Assembly (NCBI GenBank): GCA_024734495.1
Contig: JALMQS010000075.1
Coordinates: 6,308,832 to 6,372,831, forward strand
Origin: Forficula auricularia
Taxonomy: Eukaryota; Arthropoda; Insecta; Dermaptera; Forficulidae
DNA length: 64,000 nt
Direction of reading: 5' to 3'
Part shown: piece by piece, positions 34,910-45,475 of the stretch
Position numbering within the stretch: position 1 is the first letter of the stretch
Layout: every line of letters begins with the position of its first letter
Program-made: the position numbers and the translations under genes
The notes under the pieces: model-generated
The model's input: only the letters and a program-made list of their open reading frames with translations
The model's database searches: none
What the model was told of the DNA's origin: nothing

Positions 34910-35405
34910 CAATCGTGTAGTTAGTTGCTTATTTATTTATTGTTTATTTTCTGAAATACAATTTCCACTATCTGAAATAAATGTTAGATTTTCTAATATT
35001 CAATTGAGAATTCTGAATTACAATTGTGATTTTCTGAAATTAATTTGATATTTTCTGAATGTATAGGAGAAGAAATTAAAAACAGTAAGAAATATTTTTA
35101 TATAGAAACGACTAGATATTTCCTAATTTCTAAAACACAAATTCTTAATAGTGTCATTTGCATTCTTTCTAACAAACTTTTTCTTCTAGTTCTTTTAAAT
35201 TTCGAACATATTTTTGACTATATTGGAATTTAAGAATCCTCTTTTCCATTTCACTGATTCAAATTCCACAAATACCTAGAGATAGCAGAGAAAGTACTAA
35301 CCTTGACGTTTTAAATTAAGGAATTACGAAATATTCGGCTAAAATAAAATACGTCAATAGAAAACATTTTCTAGTAATTTGTGGAATTTATCTTTTTTCT
35401 AGAAA
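34910..35405. other. No recognisable gene
   Basis: Very AT-rich. Frames 34743-35048 and 35045-35233 are composed mainly of F, I, L, N and S codons, as expected of AT-rich noise. Confidence 0.5.
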
Positions 35406-35410
35406 TGTTA

Positions 35411-35770
35411 AGGTATAAATAGAATTGAACCTGTGAGCGAACGGAAGGAGGGTCGAAATGTTTTCAAGTTTCTCACAACTCAAGATTAAAAGCATTGCAT
35501 TAAAGTGTAGAGGGGACTTCTTTATAAAAGCTGCATTTGGCTTGAGTGTATATATATATGTGTGTGTATGTGTGTGTGTGCATTCTTCTTCTGTCCAAGA
35601 AGGAGAGTATGCACGCGTCCCTTCCGAACTTCTCTATCTCCTGGTCATCAGATAAAGTGAATTGCCCTCGGGGCTCAGCCTGCGATCGAAAGATGCTGTT
35701 TTTGCCTCTAAAGAAGCCGAAAAAATAGATGAGGATCAGCCTTCCCTATTCTCCGAGATTGAAAAAGAGA
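35411..35770 (+). promoter_or_regulatory. Possible promoter or regulatory island
   Basis: A TATA-box-like GTATAAATAG sits at 35411-35420, followed about 30 bp downstream by GC-richer DNA (GAGCGAACGGAAGGAGGGTCG). A (TG)n tract occupies 35555-35581 and a unique GC-richer block 35600-35760. Two overlapping frames (35458-35655, 35546-35728) cross the TG tract and have no recognisable domain. Confidence 0.25.
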
Positions 35771-35774
35771 AAGA

Positions 35775-36220
35775 ATAGGATTTTTGTTTGATAAGAGCTT
35801 GAAGAAAATATTGTAAAACTATAGCCAATTCCAATAATTGGATGAGGATCGAAAACACTTCTATCTGCTCATCTCCACTCTGGAGCAATTATTTTCACTA
35901 AGCTCGAGATAATCTTTATAAATCGTACAAAGAGGGCATTTATCAATAAGAAAGAAACGGCATTACTCCTTGAAAAATAATTATTAATAGGCTTATTAAA
36001 AGGAAAAGTTTTTTTTAATAAATTTTGTTCAATTAAATCTATAGAAAGCTATTTGTCAAAATAATATGGGATTAAAAAAAAAAATCGTGCTTTTTTAGGT
36101 ATCCGTTCAAATGTAAAGAGGGACCTTATTATCGCATTGTAGCTCAAAAACTAAATAATATACAAACTTGAAATTTGCAAATTATATTTATTCATTTTCC
36201 ATAAACAAAAATCATATTAA
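35775..36220. other. No gene; partial similarity to repeat family Y
   Basis: 36095-36190 (CTCAAAAACTAAATAATATA and TTTGCAAATTATATTTATT) resembles 20900-20990 and may be the separated upstream part of the family Y copy at 37060. Confidence 0.4.
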
Positions 36221-36235
36221 AATTGTAAATAGATT

Positions 36236-36612
36236 ATGAAAAATTTCAATTTGCTGATGCTAATAGATTCAAATTTTCTTAGAAAATCTTAAGATTATGT
36301 CATCTCTTAAATCCTGATGGAATGGATTATTTTTAATTATATGTCAGAAGGGTTGTTTTTCACCCCCTGGGAATCGAACCCGAGTGCCAGTAACAGCAAT
36401 CCGGGCTATCTGGCTCATCTGTGACTCTCTGATATATGACATATGATTGCTGTTACTGGCACTCGGGTTCGATTCCCAAGGAGGTAAAAAACAAACCTTC
36501 TGACATATAATTAGAAATAATCCATTCCATCAGGATTTAATAGATGACATCATCTTAAGATTTTCTAAGAAAATTTGAATCTATTACCATCGGCAAATTG
36601 AAATTTTTCATA
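36236..36612. mobile_element. Inverted dimer of a tRNA-derived SINE
   Basis: Outer arms (TATGAAAAATTTCAATTTGC, AGAAAATCTTAAGAT, CCTGATGGAATGGATTATTT) mirror each other. Each inner arm carries a tRNA-like head with box B (CGGGTTCGATTCCC) and CACTCGGGTTCG. The left (minus) half keeps more of box A (GATGAGCCAGATAGCCCGG); the right half starts later. A single plus-strand copy follows at 36792-36945. Confidence 0.8.
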
Positions 36613-36791
36613 TTCAATTAGGAAAAGACATTCCATTGTCCTTCGAATTTTGAATCTCTTCAAAATTCGAAACCCTAACGACCTTTATTTAAATTATATG
36701 GAATGGCTATATGTTTAAATTTAAAATCACTAGATCGCGAAATTTTACAAATTAAAATAACAATTTTTGAGTAAAATATTTAACGCGTTTA

Positions 36792-36945
36792 CATATGTCA
36801 GAGAGGTTTGAACCTCACAGGTGAGCCAGATGGCCCGGATTGCCCTTACTAGCACTCGGGTTTGATTCCCGACGAGGTGAAAAATAACCCATCTGACATA
36901 TAATTAAAAATAATCCATTCCATCAGGATTTAATAGATGTAATTA
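36792..36945 (+). mobile_element. tRNA-derived SINE, single copy
   Basis: Box A-like GTGAGCCAGATGGCCCGG, then CTAGCACTC and box B GGGTTTGATTCCC, then the body GACGAGGTGAAAAATAACC...CTGACATATAATTAAAAATA. A direct relative of the palindromic pair upstream; it ends at about the same internal point (TTTAATAGATG). Confidence 0.8.
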
Positions 36946-37059
36946 GATTAATAATTTAGGGGGACGAAATTTTTTAAGGGATCGAAAATGAAACATTTTT
37001 TATCTTGAGGTGTGATGTGTCTTTGTTAAAATACCTATCTTATAAATCAAATTAGGCTA

Positions 37060-37320
37060 AATATTTTCAAATTTAATTCACTCTAAAATGACGGCGTGAA
37101 GGTCCTAAAGTGGCCATTTTGAAGTGATTTTTGTATCTGTTGGGGTTCAGATGTGGCTAAATTTAAAATTATGAAAGAAATACCATAAATTTATTCATTC
37201 TCTCCTTATCGACAACATAAAGACCAATTTGATATCTCGATTAATATGGAAGATATTACGTACGAAACTGTCGGTATGAGAATTCAACTCGCACTTGGCC
37301 GTACTTTTAAATATGGATTC
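37060..37320. repeat. Dispersed repeat family Y, copy 2
   Basis: It shares AAGTGATTTTTGTATCTGTT, GTGGCTAAATTTAAAA, TCCTTATCGACAACATAAAG and the terminus CAACTCGCACTTGGCCG with 20985-21235. Non-coding. Confidence 0.65.
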
Positions 37321-37324
37321 GAAA

Positions 37325-39175
37325 GGTATTTGAACTTTTTAAAAAATTAATTAATGAGAACATTTTGTTATCTTTATTTGAAACTTTTTCAAGCCCTTAA
37401 AATTGTTACTCTTTTATTGCATATTTTTTTTGAAAATTTACACTCCAATTTTTGATCGATTATAGTGGGCAATTTCCAATAAATAATCTTTAATATAGAA
37501 ATATAAAACAAAGAAATTAAGAGCTTGAAAAAGTCTAAAATAAAAGAAATAAAAAGTCGTAATTAATTATTTTTTTTTAATTTAAAGTTCACTAATTTGC
37601 GCATTATTATTTTTTCCCTTAAAATAAATTTAAATCAACCAATCTCATTAAAAATCGTTCTAAAAGTTGTTGAAGTAATCAAGCATCTCGCACATTAATA
37701 TGATAATTCTCGTGGCTTTTAAATGAAAAAATGAAAGAAAATTCGTTATTCTATTATAGGTTCTATATTTTTTGAGTCCCATACCATTTTCTGCAATTTT
37801 TCGACAAAAGACTCCATGATATTTAATATGTATTAAAAGTTTTCCTCCCAAAAGACCCTGTTTGTTTAACAAATAAATAGCAATATATTATCAACATGAA
37901 TTGGGTACTAAACAAGCATCCGACTTGCCCAGATGTTACTCTGCATTCAGATTATTTTATCAATAGCAGCGATCTTAGCAGATTCCTAGTACGTCCGGTT
38001 GCATACATTCAGGCGCTTGGAAGAATACATTAATATTTCCTTATTATTCTTATTAAATTATTATAAAAATTCATTATTTCTAGAATTGTCCTGAATAAAT
38101 ATATAATACTAATTAAAACAGTCTTTCTTATTTCATGAAAATGTGAAATATAATATCTTTTAATGATTACATTTTTTTAAGATCAAGTTTTGTTTGTGTA
38201 ATTTAAGATCAGTTTTTTGTTACGAACAAAATAAGAACGTTATCTTAGAGATTGTTTAACTTTTTAGTTGGCGCCACAAGCCAAGGACTTTTCCCGATAT
38301 AATTAAAACTATGATACTTGACATTTTTAATTTTTAAAACTTTATAATTTAAAGAATCTTTTCTTATTTTACCATAATTACATATGGGGGAATATTCATT
38401 ATAATTATACTAATAAAAAAATTACGATATACATATAACTTTTTTTAAGACTCACGATTTATCATTTATAAAGAGGCTTCTTGAAAATGATAACTCACCT
38501 GAAACAAAAAAGAAAAAGAAAAATAAATTATTATTTTTTTGAAATTATTGTTTTATTAAAATATTATTTATATTATATAGATATCATGATAATTTTTTGA
38601 AAAAAACAAACTTTTATCACATCCTAGAAAATAGTTTAAATGCAACGTCAGTATTGAATTTTTCACTAAAGAATACGGGTATCATGGTAGAATTTTTGCT
38701 GGTTTATTTGGAAACATAGGTATTTATTTATTGATCTGACTCTGGAGTGTTTGAAAATATGATTATAGAAAGATGGATTTATGGCTAATATTTGGGCTCT
38801 TTTGTTGAGAACGTAATGTATACGACTTAAATAGATTATGTCTATGAATGATGAAATATTATTTCTGTTAACTATTTGAATTGCTAAATAAAACTATTGC
38901 TATCTTATTATTTATTTGATAATTTTGATAACTAATTACGGCCTAACAGATATTTATTTAACTGAAAAAAATTGTTTTGCATCTGTTTTATTAATTTGAT
39001 ACCCGAGTTATCTGAGAATCAAATTAATAAAAGCAGAACGTGATCCAAAATTTATATGTGCTATTGAATCTTTGAAAAATCTTAAAATTGTATAATAATA
39101 TCCACATCATTGCCTAAATACCAAAATTGAATGATCAAATAGTGAAAAATGTTTTCAAAAATTTAAAATGCTGAA
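37325..39175. other. No recognisable gene
   Basis: AT-rich unique DNA; small frames such as 37660-37872 are unsupported. Confidence 0.5.
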
Positions 39176-39180
39176 AGAAT

Positions 39181-39353
39181 TTTTTTTTTACTTTTCGGCC
39201 TTTCTAGCTATAAGCCAATTTAAGATACTTATTTTTTTTTATTATTTTTTTCTACTCAGGAATCATATTTTAGCCGAATCCTTCGAGTAGGATTCGAACC
39301 CGGGTCCACTTGGTTAGTAGGCTGGTACGCTAACCCCTAGCCTAATCCGACCC
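39181..39353 (-). mobile_element. tRNA-derived SINE, copy 2
   Basis: Minus strand: GGATTAGGCTAGGGGTTAGC (box A region), CCAGCCTACTAACCAAGTGG, and a perfect box B GGGTTCGAATCC, then the body to CTAGAAAGGCCGAAAAGT. It has the same length as the copy at 12425-12598 (173 and 174 bp). Confidence 0.85.
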
Positions 39354-39499
39354 CAGAAAAAATTGGAAACTCAATTTGTCCCTTTCTCCATTGTTTATTT
39401 ATACTACAGGCAGGTTTTATATATAATATAAAGTCGATGTGGTCTTAATTGGCATTCATTTGTTAAGTGACTAGCTTAGTACATATAACAACAAAACGA

Positions 39500-39690
39500 A
39501 TTTACATATATCCAATGGAGTATTTGACCCCATTAGAAATAACACATAGAATATGATGAAGATGGTCAAACCTTCGAAACTATAGTCTCTAACAAATAAA
39601 TTATAAATCTATTTGTTATATATATGTATAGGCTTATTTGCAATAAACAGAGGGACAACATCATTGATTTTTCTTTATGGATATTTATTT
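39500..39690 (+). mobile_element. Decayed one-arm Penelope-like fragment
   Basis: TATCCAATGGAGTATTTGAC and CCCCATTAGAAATAACA match the inner part of the 9-kb element. A decayed hammerhead follows at about 39552-39588 (ATGATGA, helix II eroded, GAAA, CTATAGTC), then the outer arm (CTTATTTGCAATAAACAGAGG). Confidence 0.7.
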
Positions 39691-39699
39691 GTCCATCTT

Positions 39700-41515
39700 G
39701 GTCAGAACCAATGCAGTTTTTGTATTTTGCTTTTATGTGCACGTAAATGTGTATGTGAGTATTTTATGTAAATAAGTGTAGGAGCCAGATTATAGATGGT
39801 TAAAGTTGTAAACAGGGTGCTCAAGACCCAGCTGTAAAAACGTGAATGATTTAAATCGACCAACCAGGCCCCCAAATAAAGCTATTATTATTATTTATGT
39901 GAGATTTTAATTACTTTTTTCTTCTACGTATTGTTGTTATACAATTGAAGGTCTTAACTTGGACCACCCAGAGAAACATTTTCCACTTAAGAATAATTCT
40001 TAGAAATAATATTAATTTCAAATAAAAGTAAAACGAGTATTTTCTTTGAAATTTATCAAAATGCGTTTCAAGATGAAATTTAATAAATCTTACTTATCAG
40101 TCTGTAGTATATCCCCTTGTCGGTCGTTTTACGTTATCTCCCCCTGTCTACTCCTTAATAAGAACCCAAGGAAAGAAAAAGAACAAGACAAGACAAGTTC
40201 CCAACTGTGTGTGTTTAAGCTATCTTTTCGAAATGAGCTCCTGGATATGAAATTTCTCCAGGATCATTAAACCCAAAGCGTTTTAAGATAATAATAATAC
40301 TAACGAAAGTGAGTGACTAAACTTTCATCAATCAAGACACCATCCTAATCACCCAGCGTGTCGGCTCCGGCCATTTTGGATTCAGTAGCTTGGGAACTTG
40401 AAATCATTTTTATACTAGTTCATTTAATGTTCCAAATATAGTCACGAGGAAAGAATCACAAAAAAATTTCATTTTACATTTTTAAATTTCAACCGGGCTC
40501 GAGAAAAAAAATGGGCGACGACGTGAGTGGCTAAGAAAAAGAAAGATTCACATTCATAGGCTAATAAATTTATTTTATTTTTTTATTCTAAAAATCTAAA
40601 CTTCTCTTTAAAAGATAATTAATAATATAGGTAGTTGTGAATTTTTATTTTTCAACGTCTTAAATTATACAACATCTGTCCCGAACAAACTTGACTAACA
40701 GCAGAATAAAATTTTTAATTGAAAAAAAAATTACCAATTGGTTAAATTAAAAATATAGATTCTATTTTAATAATTTTACCATATTAAGAAAATTTCGATT
40801 TAATCTTTTTTAGTCAGATGATATTAATGAAATTTATAATATTTTCAATCAAGAAATATTTATTACCCCTGGTTATGTCTTAATTAAAATATCAGATATA
40901 TGAATGAAAAATATTCAAGATATATTAATATGTGTTAGAATGAAAGAAAGACCTTATATTATAGTATTTAGCAATGACATTGGTGGTTTTTGTTAAGGTC
41001 AGATTTAATGCATCTACATTAAATTTGCTTTTATTTTGAATGGTGTCTTCTCCCAAAAGTACTGTTAATTCAATTTCTTAGGCTAATCCTTATAGTTTAA
41101 TTAAATAAAGCTACTAGATAGCTTATATTCTAAACGCAGGAAAACTTATTTTGGAATCGAAAAAAAATTAATTAAAAACGAAGCGTTTGATTGAGTAGCT
41201 CATAGATATATATGCTCGTAAATTAAATCATTAGGTAGAATGCTAAATCTTGGCACAAACATGCGGCTTGTTTATTCATATATTCCCAGCAAATGTCTAC
41301 TCATCAGCTACATTGCCCAAGAGTTCTCCATATAGGATTTTTTCGATTTTGAAGTTCTATCGAGTCTAAAATCTAATCAGTTCTTTTCAACGGCAATATT
41401 TTGTCACCAGAATAAACTTTATACGATCCCCGTTTTCAATTTATCGTGGGTATCAGATCTTGGATTAAATAGGTTCTTTGTCATACAATTAAAATAAATT
41501 CAATCATTATTTCTA
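39700..41515. other. No recognisable gene
   Basis: AT-rich DNA with a slightly GC-richer patch at 40310-40390 (CACCCAGCGTGTCGGCTCCGG). Frame 40046-40270 lacks any domain. Confidence 0.45.
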
Positions 41516-41522
41516 TTTTAGA

Positions 41523-41736
41523 CATTTCGAAAATTTTCTTGCCGAATTGGCCTCCATTGGCCTTACCCAAAGGCTCCGCAAATGGTTTGAAAGCTTTCCT
41601 TCAAACCGACGAAGTAGGTGCATATTAAGGCAGAGATTGATTAAATATCATTCTCTCTGTCTACACTAATGCTGGAGTTTCTCAGGGCATGGTCATTTCC
41701 CCTACGCTCTTCCTTATCTATTCAATACTCCTCTAA
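41523..41736 (+). pseudogene. Non-LTR retrotransposon reverse-transcriptase remnant
   Basis: Two frames together resemble the middle of a LINE-type reverse transcriptase. Frame one (41523 to about 41660) reads HFENFLAELASIGLTQRL, then RKWFESFPSNRRSR, matching the usual L..GI...L..WF.SFL.NR spacing. Frame two (41671-41736) reads AGVSQGMVISPTLFLIYS, the GVPQGSVLSPxLFLxY motif, then ILL-stop. The frame shift between them, the stop, and loss of everything else show a dead, much truncated copy. The following catalytic YADD block is not seen. CR1/jockey-type clades are likely, but this is too short to assign. Confidence 0.75.
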
Positions 41737-41739
41737 ATA

Positions 41740-42055
41740 TGCCCTTTTATAAACATTAAAAAATACGAGCAATATGATAAATTACTTATAGGAACTCAGT
41801 AACGTTCATTCGAGGCCTTCGAGATTATATTATATATTCCAAAAAATATGCCTATTGATCGCAATAGCTTTTAATTCAAATGCTTAAAAACAATAGCCTA
41901 TATATTCTTTTTTCAGTTCTATTTTAATTATAAAATTTCATAATTAAAATAGAAATTCTCTTTTCATCCGCCTGCTTTTATATGGAATTCGTATGTAAAT
42001 TAGACATATAAATGGACAAAAAGGTAATAAATATTTCCCCATCCTAAATTGATTT
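41740..42055. other. No recognisable gene
   Basis: AT-rich DNA downstream of the reverse-transcriptase relic. AACTCAGTAACGTTCATTCG may still belong to the dead element. A short inverted repeat (TTTTAATTATAAAATTTCATAATTAAAA) is centred near 41940. Confidence 0.4.
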
Positions 42056-42059
42056 TAAA

Positions 42060-42330
42060 TGTTTTTCTATTTCGTCCCTATCAGCTGAATCGTTTTATGG
42101 TAGTGGCTCACTTTCAATTCCTTTGATGTTTTTTTCAAAGCCAGGTGTAAACATCCCTTAAAAGTAGGGTTGATAAAATAGCACTTAATGGAACGTTTGG
42201 GCTTAGCTGGATGGTGAGAGGCAGCCCTTTGCAGAAAATCACTCGAAAAAAAACATGCCCAGGTAAAATAATCAGCCGGCCTTTTTCAATTAGCCCAAGT
42301 AAAGCGCCCGGGGCAAACGAAAATGTGACA
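42060..42330. promoter_or_regulatory. GC-richer island, candidate regulatory element
   Basis: Unique sequence with dense site-like words: TCCTTTGATGTTTTTTTCAAAG (TCF-type CTTTGA in both orientations), CAGGTGTAAAC, GCTTAGCTGGATGG, and AATAATCAGCCGGCC...AATTAGCCC. No ORF. Its composition and lack of copies resemble conserved non-coding DNA. Confidence 0.35.
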
Positions 42331-42334
42331 ACAT

Positions 42335-43240
42335 GAGTGGAAAAATAAGATTAGAAACAAATCGTTAATTTTCGACAACTTCTCGAGAGATAATGGCCCA
42401 TCAATGGAAATATTTCTTATCGTGTTATTAACGAATTCGATATTTAATAAGCCTTATATAATGATCAAGCCTATTTATTTATAATGATGGCAATATAGAA
42501 ATAAAAAAAATATATGAATGAACGGAGAGGAATATTTTTTATTTGAATATTCTCTTCTTTACTATTTATGATGATGAAGGAGCTCGTGCGCGCAGACTGA
42601 CTTCTATGACCCCATTAAACCGCCTGAATCCATATTTACATTTTACTTCGCGTTTCTGCAAACAATATCGTCGAATTAAATGCAGCTTCATAACTACACG
42701 TCTAAATTATATGCCAAACTTAAGATTAAGATGGTTATACAAGCAAAATTCAACATACTCCAAAAATAATAATAAGCATTTTCAAAAATTAAATAAACAA
42801 ATTTGTTTGTATCCGGTAAAAAAATAATTATCAAAAAAACAAAAAGTGATTACTATGAAAAGTAGCTAGATATCTATATACTAGTGGCGTTAGTGACTTT
42901 TCAACCAGGGGATGCTGTCCAAAAAAGTATTCTTTTTTGAAATTTTATTTTAATCTTTGATTTTTTTTTGCAAATTTCAGCAAATACGGCATCATTTTTG
43001 TTATTTTTCAAATTTAACATTAGATTTTTTAAAAGTATATTTTGGGACCTTAGACCCAAACAGATACTACTTTGTGTGAGTGAGGGTAGGAGTCAGAAAT
43101 TAATTTGTGACAAAAATTCCCCAGTCCCTGAGATGGAAATCGACCATCTTCCACAATGAATCAGCATGTCCTATAAGAAAATCTTAAATTTTTCCTAATT
43201 CTATTGCTATAATCAAGCTATGACTTGCCTATGGCATTCT
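42335..43240. other. No recognisable gene
   Basis: The 94-codon frame at 42543-42827 is rich in N, K, R and Y and has no domain. The rest is AT-rich. Confidence 0.45.
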
Positions 43241-43246
43241 TAGTTA

Positions 43247-43770
43247 TCTCCGATCTTATATATTGAAAGTTGTTAGAAATGGATTAGTCCAAAGATTCTC
43301 GAATCATCTTTATTTATTTATTTTTTTGTATTATTTCTATTCTAATATTAAAATTTAGGGAACGCGGTGTTCGTTTATAGTGAAACATTGTTAAAATTAA
43401 CCAACTCCAACCTAATTTAATTTTATTCTAATATTTCCTCAACGAGAACAATTTCTATTCGACTAAAATTCGTCTGACATGCTTGAACTGAAAGATACAC
43501 CAGGGACTTCATAAACCTTCTATCCGCGCCCTTTTCGGAAAATCATTTATTTGAATTGCCCCTTGAAACTATGCAACAATTTTAGAAGAACCAATATACT
43601 TTTCAAAACAAAAAAAATGTTTTTTATAGAAATATTTTAAATAACGGATGAAAATTTGAAAATTTAAAGATCCGCCTGAAATTTTAAAGTCGATATTTAT
43701 GAAAATGTTCTAAATGTTTGAAATTTTATAGGGATGCACCGCATCCACAGCATCCATGGACCGCCCACCA
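43247..43770. repeat. Dispersed direct repeat V, copy 1
   Basis: It matches 61561-62012 in the same orientation over about 450 bp: ATTGAAAG...TTAGAAATGGATTA, CCCTTTTCGGAAAATCATT, CCTTGAAACTATGCAACAAT, GAAAATTTGAAAATTTAAAG, and the end CATCCACAGCATCCATGGAC. An insertion at 43350-43423 interrupts it. Confidence 0.85.
43350..43423 (+). mobile_element. 74-bp mini-element with 12-bp target duplication
   Basis: TATTCTAATATT flanks it on both sides (43338-43349 and 43424-43435). The insert begins AAAATTTAGGGAACGCGGTG and ends with AACTCCAACC...TTTAATTTT. Related sequence occurs at 54466-54525, 63487-63569 and 63879-63965. At 54.5 kb it sits directly upstream of a Penelope-like coding fragment, so it is probably a non-autonomous piece of that element. 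Confidence 0.7.
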
Positions 43771-43824
43771 CTGCTATATACGTAAAATAATATTGTGAAA
43801 TTCAATAAAATAGAAGCTAATTTA

Positions 43825-44060
43825 CTAGTAGTTTTTAAGGTGCCGTACAAAATATACATGGGACCCTAACTTTATTGTCCCCACATTATCTGTATGTCCG
43901 TTTGACTGTCCGTCTCTCAAAGGATAGTACCTCGTAAACTAAATAAGACTCTTCTTCAAATTTTTATGTTACAAATTTTTAAGGATTGAAATTTTATTTA
44001 AATCACAGATAATTAATTATAATTATTTATTGAACACGAACAAATAATATTATACAATAT
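43825..44060. repeat. Repeat-like block, possible 5' part of family Y
   Basis: AGGTGCCGTACAAAATATAC, GGGACCCTAA and TCTGTATGTCCGTTTGACTG followed by CTCGTAAACTAAATAAG resemble a widespread arthropod repeat whose other end carries the CTCGCACTTGGCCG terminus seen in family Y. No internal copy confirms it. Confidence 0.4.
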
Positions 44061-44166
44061 AATTACTAAGTTTCGATCGGCTTATTCTGCAATCGTTCTC
44101 AATTATGAGCACCCACTCTATTTTAGGTTAACAGGTTAACTGAATGTGATGTATAATTGGCCATTT

Positions 44167-44514
44167 ATATATCGTCGTTTTGCAGGTAAAAGTCACTAAG
44201 TACAAATTTTCAAAATTAAATTTTTTGTGTTATTTTTGTTTTATGTTATTAAAACAAAACGTATATTAATTAACATTAAAACAACAAAGAAACATTAATC
44301 TTTATTATATCTCTGAATTTCAATTACAAAAAAATATATTGATCGTAATGTAAAATTTTGATTTTGCTGCTTAGGTTCAGATGACACGTACTTCATCTGA
44401 TTGGCCATCCTGCTGGGCACAAGGTGAATTCTAAGGGTTCAACTTTTACAAAGAATTTACCAAACGACATACAACTGGCCCTTAGTGAGTTTTACCTGCA
44501 AACCTACGATATTA
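44167..44514. repeat. Inverted repeat enclosing a MITE fragment
   Basis: TTGCAGGTAAAAGTCACTAAG (44180-44200) is mirrored by CTTAGTGAGTTTTACCTGCA (44481-44500). Inside, 44361-44480 matches the right half of the MITE at 19062-19254 (TCATCTGATTGGCCATCCTG, CATACAACTGGCCC). Confidence 0.7.
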
Positions 44515-44801
44515 TAGTACAGTTAGGTCTCAAACCTAGGAAACTGATGAGCCCAGCGCCACCTATGTCTGATGGATCATTAATTCTATTAACATACCAC
44601 ATATATTTATTTTATCAAATTTTTCGTGGGGTGGAAAATAGACAAAATCTTTTTTAATTTGGGGTAGAGATATCTTTTTTTAAGTATTAATAAGGCTCAC
44701 AAAGAGAAACAAAGAGATTGTCTTCTGCTTGATGCAAATAAACATATACACATATATATCAAGATGATATATCTGTATATATATATTATTTATTTGTTTG
44801 A

Positions 44802-44836
44802 GACTATAGTTTCGAAGACTTGGTCTTCATCATCAG
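44802..44836 (-). ncRNA. Hammerhead ribozyme motif, intact core
   Basis: Minus strand: CUGAUGA, U, GAAGAC-CAA-GUCUUC, GAAA, CUAUAG, UC. It has the same architecture as at 9.2 kb, but the fifth pair of helix II is A-U instead of G-C, a compensatory change. Confidence 0.8.
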
Positions 44837-44921
44837 TCTTTCTTCAATTATAAATGTTTTTCATGGAGTCAATATCCATATGATATTGACTCCATGAAAA
44901 ACATTTATAATTGAAGAAAGA

Positions 44922-44956
44922 CTGATGATGAAGACCAAGTCTTCGAAACTATAGTC
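44922..44956 (+). ncRNA. Hammerhead ribozyme motif, intact core
   Basis: CTGATGA 44922-44928, GAAGAC-CAA-GTCTTC, GAAA 44945-44948, CTATAGTC; cleavage predicted after 44956. A distal A/T helix I (ATTTAT with ATAAAT) is possible beyond an internal loop. Confidence 0.8.
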
Positions 44957-45119
44957 TCAAACAAATAAATAATATATATATACAGATATATCATCTTGAT
45001 ATATATGTGTATATGTTTATTTGCATCAAGCAGAAGACAATCTCTTTGTTTCTCTTTGTGAATCAACAACTCTGCTACTCTCGGCAAAACAAAAACTTTT
45101 CAATTAATAAGGCTGTTTT

Positions 45120-45440
45120 TTACTTATGGAAAGTGGTGTAGGTTTCCCTGGGGTACTTTGTTCAGCATCTGAATTGAGATCAGCAAACAAAGATGAAGTA
45201 AATTTTTATGTGAATAAAATTTTATAATTTAGCAGGATATTTTAAATTGATCCCTTATCAAATATAAACCTATCTATACTTTTTTTCATCATGGCGCCCC
45301 AATGAAGGACATCTTAGCTTATCATAATCGCAGCCAATGATAATAATTTCTATTTATTCCTTTTATATTGGAAAATTATCATTATGTAAATAATATTTTT
45401 ATTTTTTACAAATAGACAAACTCAATATAACGGAAATAAA

Positions 45441-45475
<35 letters not shown>

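Larger units (their letters stand above)
44698..45102. mobile_element. Near-perfect Penelope-like palindrome, two hammerheads, 12-bp duplication
   Basis: Direct repeats ATTAATAAGGCT lie at 44686-44697 and 45103-45114. The first 363 bp (44698-45060) is an almost perfect palindrome centred at 44879, with almost no spacer (TATCCATATGATA). The right side continues 42 nt further into the family terminus (CTCTGCTACTCTCGGC ... CTTTTCA). Each arm carries a hammerhead with an identical six-pair helix II. The very high arm identity means recent formation or gene conversion. The frame at 44905-45087 is incidental. Confidence 0.9.

Noticed and set aside
34743..35048. 101-codon plus-strand open frame
   Set aside because: It begins inside a palindromic repeat and is made of F, I, L, S and N codons expected from AT-rich DNA; no domain.
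35411..35420. Confident promoter from GTATAAATAG
   Set aside because: TATA-like words are frequent in AT-rich DNA and no transcript or coding exon follows, so only a low-confidence regulatory entry was kept.
36792..36885. Possible functional tRNA gene
   Set aside because: No proper acceptor or anticodon stem, and the same unit with its tail is repeated at 36.3 and 55.8 kb, so it is a SINE.
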